A stretch of 24,869 nt of DNA from an uncultured Lachnospiraceae bacterium (GTDB lineage Bacteria; Bacillota; Clostridia; Lachnospirales; Lachnospiraceae). The position numbers and the translations under genes were made by a program. A model generated the notes under the pieces. It saw nothing but the letters and a program-made list of their open reading frames with translations, did no database searches and was not told the origin of the DNA. The stretch lies in contig CABUZU010000014.1 in the NCBI GenBank assembly GCA_902496125.1, positions 1-24,869 on the forward strand, in the 5' to 3' direction. Positions 21,789 through 24,869 of this stretch are shown here, piece after piece; position 1 is the first letter of the stretch; the number at the start of each line of letters is the position of its first letter.

Positions 21789-22298
21789 ATGGAACAATTT
21801 TTCCAAGTAGGTATTATTACAGATACTCATGGACTAAGAGGAGAAGTGAAAGTTTTCCCAACGACAGATGACCCTTATCGTTATGATGATTTAGATGAAG
21901 TATTATTAGAAGTTGGAAATGAGAAGATACCATTACATGTTCAAAGGGTAAAATATTTTAAACAGTTTGTAATTGTAAAATTTAAAGAGTTTGATTCGAT
22001 TAATGAAATTGAAAAATATCGTAAATGTTCTCTCCTAGTTACTAGAGAAAATGCAGTTCCACTAGGAGAAAATGAAAATTATATCGCTGATTTAATTGGA
22101 TTACCTGTAATTACAGATGAAGGACAATTACTAGGTCCTTTAAAAGATGTCATGCAAACCGGTGCAAACGATGTTTATGTAGTAGATGGTAAGGAAAAAG
22201 AAATTTTAATTCCTTCGATTAAACAATGTATTTTAAATGTAGATTTAGAAAAAGGAGAAATCCTTGTTCATTTATTAGAAGGGTTGTTAGATTTATGA
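21789..22298 (+). CDS. rimM: 16S rRNA processing factor RimM
   Basis: The 169-residue protein assists maturation of the 30S subunit head by binding S19. The N-terminal RimM domain begins FFQVGIITDTHGLRGEVKVFP (residues 4-24) and continues TTDDPYRYDDL. The C-terminal PRC-barrel spans about 96-169, with YIADLIGLPVITDEGQLLGPL and ILIPSIKQCILNVDLEKGEI. Length is normal. A full AAAGGAGG site precedes the ATG. Its TGA stop overlaps the trmD start (ATGA), so the two are translationally coupled. Confidence 0.97.
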   Translation: MEQFFQVGIITDTHGLRGEVKVFPTTDDPYRYDDLDEVLLEVGNEKIPLHVQRVKYFKQFVIVKFKEFDSINEIEKYRKCSLLVTRENAVPLGENENYIADLIGLPVITDEGQLLGPLKDVMQTGANDVYVVDGKEKEILIPSIKQCILNVDLEKGEILVHLLEGLLDL

Positions 22299-23038
22299 TT
22301 TTCCATGTACTTACATTGTTTCCAGATATGATTAAAAATGGCATGAATACAAGTATCACAGGTAAGGCAATTGAAAAAGGTCTTATGGATTTAGATGTGA
22401 GAAATATTCGTGACTATACATTAGATAAACATTTGCATGTAGATGATGCACCTTATGGTGGCGGTGCTGGGATGGTTATGCAAGCAGAGCCGATTTATCG
22501 TGCTTATAACGACTTAAATTTAAAGAAAAAAACAAGAGTCATTTATGTAACGCCGCAAGGAAGGGTGTTTAACCAACAGATTGCAACAGAATTAGCAAAA
22601 GAAGAAGAATTAGTTTTTTTATGTGGACATTATGAAGGTATTGATGAGAGAGTACTAGATTTAATTGCAACTGATTTTATTTCCATTGGAGATTATGTAC
22701 TTACCGGTGGAGAACTACCGGCGATGGTTATGATGGATGCGATTTCAAGATTAGTACCAGGAGTTTTACACAATGATGAATCTGCACAGGATGAATCTTT
22801 TGCCGATAATTTATTAGAATATCCACAGTACACTCGTCCAGAAGTATTTGAAGGAGTTCGTGTACCGGATGTACTGCTTTCTGGTCATCATGCAAATATT
22901 GCGAAATGGAGAAGAGAACAGTCGCTTCTTCGAACCTACCAAAGAAGACCAGATTTATTTAATCAGGTTGAATTAGATAAGAAAGATAAAAAATTTTTAA
23001 TTGAACAAGGTATTGACTTATCAAAAGAAAAATGTTAA
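22295..23038 (+). CDS. trmD: tRNA (guanine37-N1)-methyltransferase
   Basis: The 247-residue SPOUT methyltransferase puts a methyl group on G37 of tRNAs reading CNN codons and prevents +1 frameshifting. Signatures are FHVLTLFPDMI at the N-terminus, RNIRDYTLDKHLHVDDAPYGGGAGMV, the trefoil-knot SAM site CGHYEGIDERV and IGDYVLTGGELPAMVMMDAI, and the C-terminal VPDVLLSGHHANIAKWRR. I start at the ATG at 22295, which overlaps the rimM stop by four bases and gives the usual N-terminus. An in-frame ATG at 22226 adds 23 unrelated residues read from rimM. Confidence 0.98.
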   Translation: MIFHVLTLFPDMIKNGMNTSITGKAIEKGLMDLDVRNIRDYTLDKHLHVDDAPYGGGAGMVMQAEPIYRAYNDLNLKKKTRVIYVTPQGRVFNQQIATELAKEEELVFLCGHYEGIDERVLDLIATDFISIGDYVLTGGELPAMVMMDAISRLVPGVLHNDESAQDESFADNLLEYPQYTRPEVFEGVRVPDVLLSGHHANIAKWRREQSLLRTYQRRPDLFNQVELDKKDKKFLIEQGIDLSKEKC

Positions 23039-23040
23039 GA

Positions 23041-23164
23041 TATAACACGTTGTGTATAAAAGAAAGATGGTCCTCTGTTATAGTAAGTCTATGAAAGAAA
23101 TAACACAATGGTAGATGATAATTGCTATATTAAAGAACGTCGAGATATTATTAGGAGGCTACAC
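23041..23164 (+). promoter_or_regulatory. Possible L19 leader region upstream of rplS
   Basis: The 126-bp gap between trmD and rplS holds complementary words that could form alternative stems: TTGTGT (23050-23055) with ACACAA (23103-23108), and TGTTAT (23076-23081) with ATAACA (23100-23105). Firmicutes often have an autoregulatory L19 leader here. I cannot confirm the consensus by eye. The ribosome site AGGAGG is at 23154-23159. Confidence 0.3.
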
Positions 23165-23512
23165 ATGAGCGAAATTATTAAGAAGCTTGAACAGGAACAG
23201 TTAAAAGAAAACGCTCCTAAGTTCAACGTTGGTGATACTGTTAAAGTATATGGTAAAATCAAAGAAGGTAATAGAGAAAGAATTCAGGTATTTGAAGGTA
23301 CTGTAATTAAAAGACAGAACGGCGAAAACGCTAGAGCTACTTTCACAGTAAGAAAAGCTTCTAACGGAATTGGCGTTGAAAAAACTTGGCCTTTACATTC
23401 TCCATTAGTAGAAAAGGTAGAAGTTGTAAGAAGAGGTAAAGTAAGAAGAGCTAAATTATACTACTTAAGAGATAGAGTAGGTAAGAAAGCTAAAGTTAAA
23501 GAATTAAAATAA
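23165..23512 (+). CDS. rplS: 50S ribosomal protein L19
   Basis: The 115-residue protein matches L19: FNVGDTVKVYGKIKEGNRERIQVFEGTV, RKASNGIGVEKTWPLHSPLVEKVEVVRRGKVRRAKLYYLRDRVGKKAK. L19 lies at the subunit interface. The ATG at 23165 is six bases after AGGAGG (23154-23159); an upstream in-frame ATG at 23108 would put this site inside the gene and lengthen the protein beyond the family norm. A strong terminator follows, so rplS probably ends a main transcript. Confidence 0.98.
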   Translation: MSEIIKKLEQEQLKENAPKFNVGDTVKVYGKIKEGNRERIQVFEGTVIKRQNGENARATFTVRKASNGIGVEKTWPLHSPLVEKVEVVRRGKVRRAKLYYLRDRVGKKAKVKELK

Positions 23513-23525
23513 TTTGAAGTAAGAT

Positions 23526-23558
23526 GGTCTGGTATGCACATGTGTACTAGACCTTTTT
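23526..23558 (+). terminator. Intrinsic terminator after rplS
   Basis: Positions 23526-23553 fold as a 12-bp stem (GGTCTGGTATGC with GTGTACTAGACC, three G-U pairs) and ACAT tetraloop, followed by TTTTT (23554-23558). Confidence 0.88.
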
Positions 23559-23596
23559 GCTATGGCTAAAATCATAATTCGGGATGGGGACAATAA

Positions 23597-24133
23597 ATGG
23601 AAAATGGAATTAGACGTTTTACAAAGACAATAATTGATGTTATTGTTATTTTGATTTTGGCGTTATTTATTAGTAGATATGTAGGAGGACCTTTTAAGAT
23701 TACCGGTCATTCAATGGAGCCTACATTGTCAGCGAAAGACCGTGTGTTAGTTGATCGAATTTCTAATAACATTCGTAGCATTAAACGATTTGAATTAATT
23801 TTATTTACAATTGATGAAAAAGATAGTACACAGTATGTAAAAAGAGTCATTGGTTTACCAGGAGAAACTGTTCAAATCAAGGATGGATTGGTTTATATTA
23901 ATGATAAAAAAATAGATATGGGAAAATTAGATAAGGTTTTACAACCAGGACTTGCAAAACATCCGATTACACTTGGAAAAGATGAATATTTTGTGCTCGG
24001 TGATAATTCAACGGGTAGTGAAGACAGCAGATATTTAAATATAGGAAATATTAGTAAAAAGCAAATAAAAGGAATTGTGTGGTTGAGATTTTATCCATTT
24101 TCTAAAATTGGTAAGATTACAGGCATACAATAA
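23597..24133 (+). CDS. lepB: Type I signal peptidase
   Basis: The 178-residue membrane enzyme removes signal peptides from exported proteins on the outer membrane face. A single N-terminal membrane helix (about 11-29) is followed by the catalytic domain with nucleophile Ser39 in TGHSMEPTL, the general-base Lys82 in YVKRVIGLPGE, and the box GDNSTGSEDSRYLNIG near 138-153. The short form with one TM helix is the common Gram-positive SipS type. GGGGA precedes the ATG. It lies after the rplS terminator and 14 bp before ylqF, so these two probably form a subunit of the operon. Secreted proteins in this window (NlpC/P60, Cna-B-like) would be among its substrates. Confidence 0.97.
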   Translation: MENGIRRFTKTIIDVIVILILALFISRYVGGPFKITGHSMEPTLSAKDRVLVDRISNNIRSIKRFELILFTIDEKDSTQYVKRVIGLPGETVQIKDGLVYINDKKIDMGKLDKVLQPGLAKHPITLGKDEYFVLGDNSTGSEDSRYLNIGNISKKQIKGIVWLRFYPFSKIGKITGIQ

Positions 24134-24147
24134 ATAAGGAGGATATA

Positions 24148-24869
24148 ATGCAGCAATTTCAATGGTACCCCGGTCATATGACAAAGGCCAGAAGAGCGAT
24201 GCAAGAAAGCATCAAACTAATTGATTTAGTAATCGAAATCGTAGATGCAAGAGTGCCACAAGCAAGTAGAAATCCTGATATTGATACGTTAGGAAATGGA
24301 AAAGCGAGAATGGTTATTTTAAATAAAGTAGATTTAGCAGATGATAGGGCAACTAAGATTTGGGCAGAACATTTTAAACAAAAGGGTTATCATGTACTTA
24401 CAATGGATTCTCGTGTAGGTTCTGGTAAGAAACAGGTAAACCAAGTGATTAGTGAAGCTTGTAAAGAAAAGATTGAAAGAGACCGTAAGAGAGGGATTTT
24501 AAATCGTCCAGTAAGAGCAATGGTAGCAGGAATTCCAAATGTTGGTAAGTCTACTTTTATTAATACCATGGCAGGAAAAGCAGCTGCAAAAACTGGTAAT
24601 AAGCCAGGTGTAACAAGAGGAAATCAGTGGATTCGACTTCACAAAAATGTAGAGCTTTTAGATACGCCAGGTATTTTATGGCCTAAATTTGATGACCAGA
24701 TGATTGGTCTTAGACTTGCATTAATTGGCTCGATTAAAGATGATATTTTAAATGTTACAGAACTTGCAGTTTCTTTAATCAATGTGCTTCGTCAAAAATA
24801 TCCAGGCTTTTTAGAAAAAAGATATGAGATTGAAGCAAAACTAGAAACCGATTATGATTATTTATCAGA
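24148..24869 (+). CDS. ylqF: Ribosome biogenesis GTPase YlqF/RbgA (3' end beyond window)
   Basis: An open frame from the ATG at 24148 (AAGGAGG seven bases upstream) runs 240 codons off the right edge. It is a circularly permuted GTPase: the G4 motif NKVD (59-62) comes first, then G1 GIPNVGKST (128-136), G2 PGVTRG (153-158) and G3 DTPG (172-175). The N-terminus FQWYPGHMTKARRAM is diagnostic of RbgA, which acts late in 50S subunit assembly. The usual total is about 280-290 residues, so about 45 residues are missing. It continues the conserved rplS-lepB-ylqF order. Confidence 0.96.
   Translation, partial: MQQFQWYPGHMTKARRAMQESIKLIDLVIEIVDARVPQASRNPDIDTLGNGKARMVILNKVDLADDRATKIWAEHFKQKGYHVLTMDSRVGSGKKQVNQVISEACKEKIERDRKRGILNRPVRAMVAGIPNVGKSTFINTMAGKAAAKTGNKPGVTRGNQWIRLHKNVELLDTPGILWPKFDDQMIGLRLALIGSIKDDILNVTELAVSLINVLRQKYPGFLEKRYEIEAKLETDYDYLS

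Overview
The window is low-GC, densely packed bacterial chromosome. Gene content (split transketolase, gap-pgk-tpiA-gpmI cluster, PHP-type histidinol phosphatase, YlbJ-like sporulation membrane protein, ylxM-ffh-rpsP-khpA-rimM-trmD-rplS-lepB-ylqF order) and strong AGGAGG ribosome sites suggest an anaerobic Clostridia member, most likely a Lachnospiraceae. The taxonomic call is inference from content and gene order, not from a search.

Layout. (1) 1-3580: the 5' end of a TetR-type regulator gene on the minus strand faces a divergent gene for a very large YhgE/Pip-type membrane protein with about 90 Gly/Leu heptads. The gap between them holds two divergent promoters and two inverted repeats sharing a half-site. 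(2) 3697-5379: a secreted fibronectin-III/NlpC-P60 cell-wall hydrolase, ending in a bidirectional terminator. (3) 5424-7440, minus strand: an RlmI-type rRNA methyltransferase and a PHP-family phosphatase. (4) 7441-7869: a 429-bp gene-free region with a duplicated sequence module, the gap promoter and a structured leader. (5) 7870-14425: lower glycolysis (gap, pgk, tpiA, gpmI) and a two-subunit transketolase. Hairpins follow gap, tpiA and the second transketolase gene, and the transketolase pair has its own promoter. (6) 14442-16197: divergent M23 endopeptidase and YlbJ-like membrane protein genes with starts only 37 bp apart. (7) 16118-16287: a 170-bp hairpin-rich, MITE-like segment that appears to supply the last codons and stop of the YlbJ-like gene. 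(8) 16400-18922: a secreted Cna-B/SpaA-like protein and a polyprenyl-phosphate sugar transferase, apparently one operon. (9) 19115-19351: a small HPr/Crh-like protein that lacks the phosphocarrier histidine loop but keeps the regulatory-serine motif, behind a promoter with a perfect palindromic cre-type operator. (10) 19432-24869: the conserved SRP / ribosome-maturation operon, truncated by the window end inside ylqF (rbgA).

The most interesting items are the Crh-like gene with its cre site (a possible catabolite-repression loop next to a glycolytic locus), the MITE-like segment at the ylbJ-like 3' end, the duplicated module and leader structure ahead of gap, and the ylxM-ffh promoter whose -35 box lies inside the preceding terminator.
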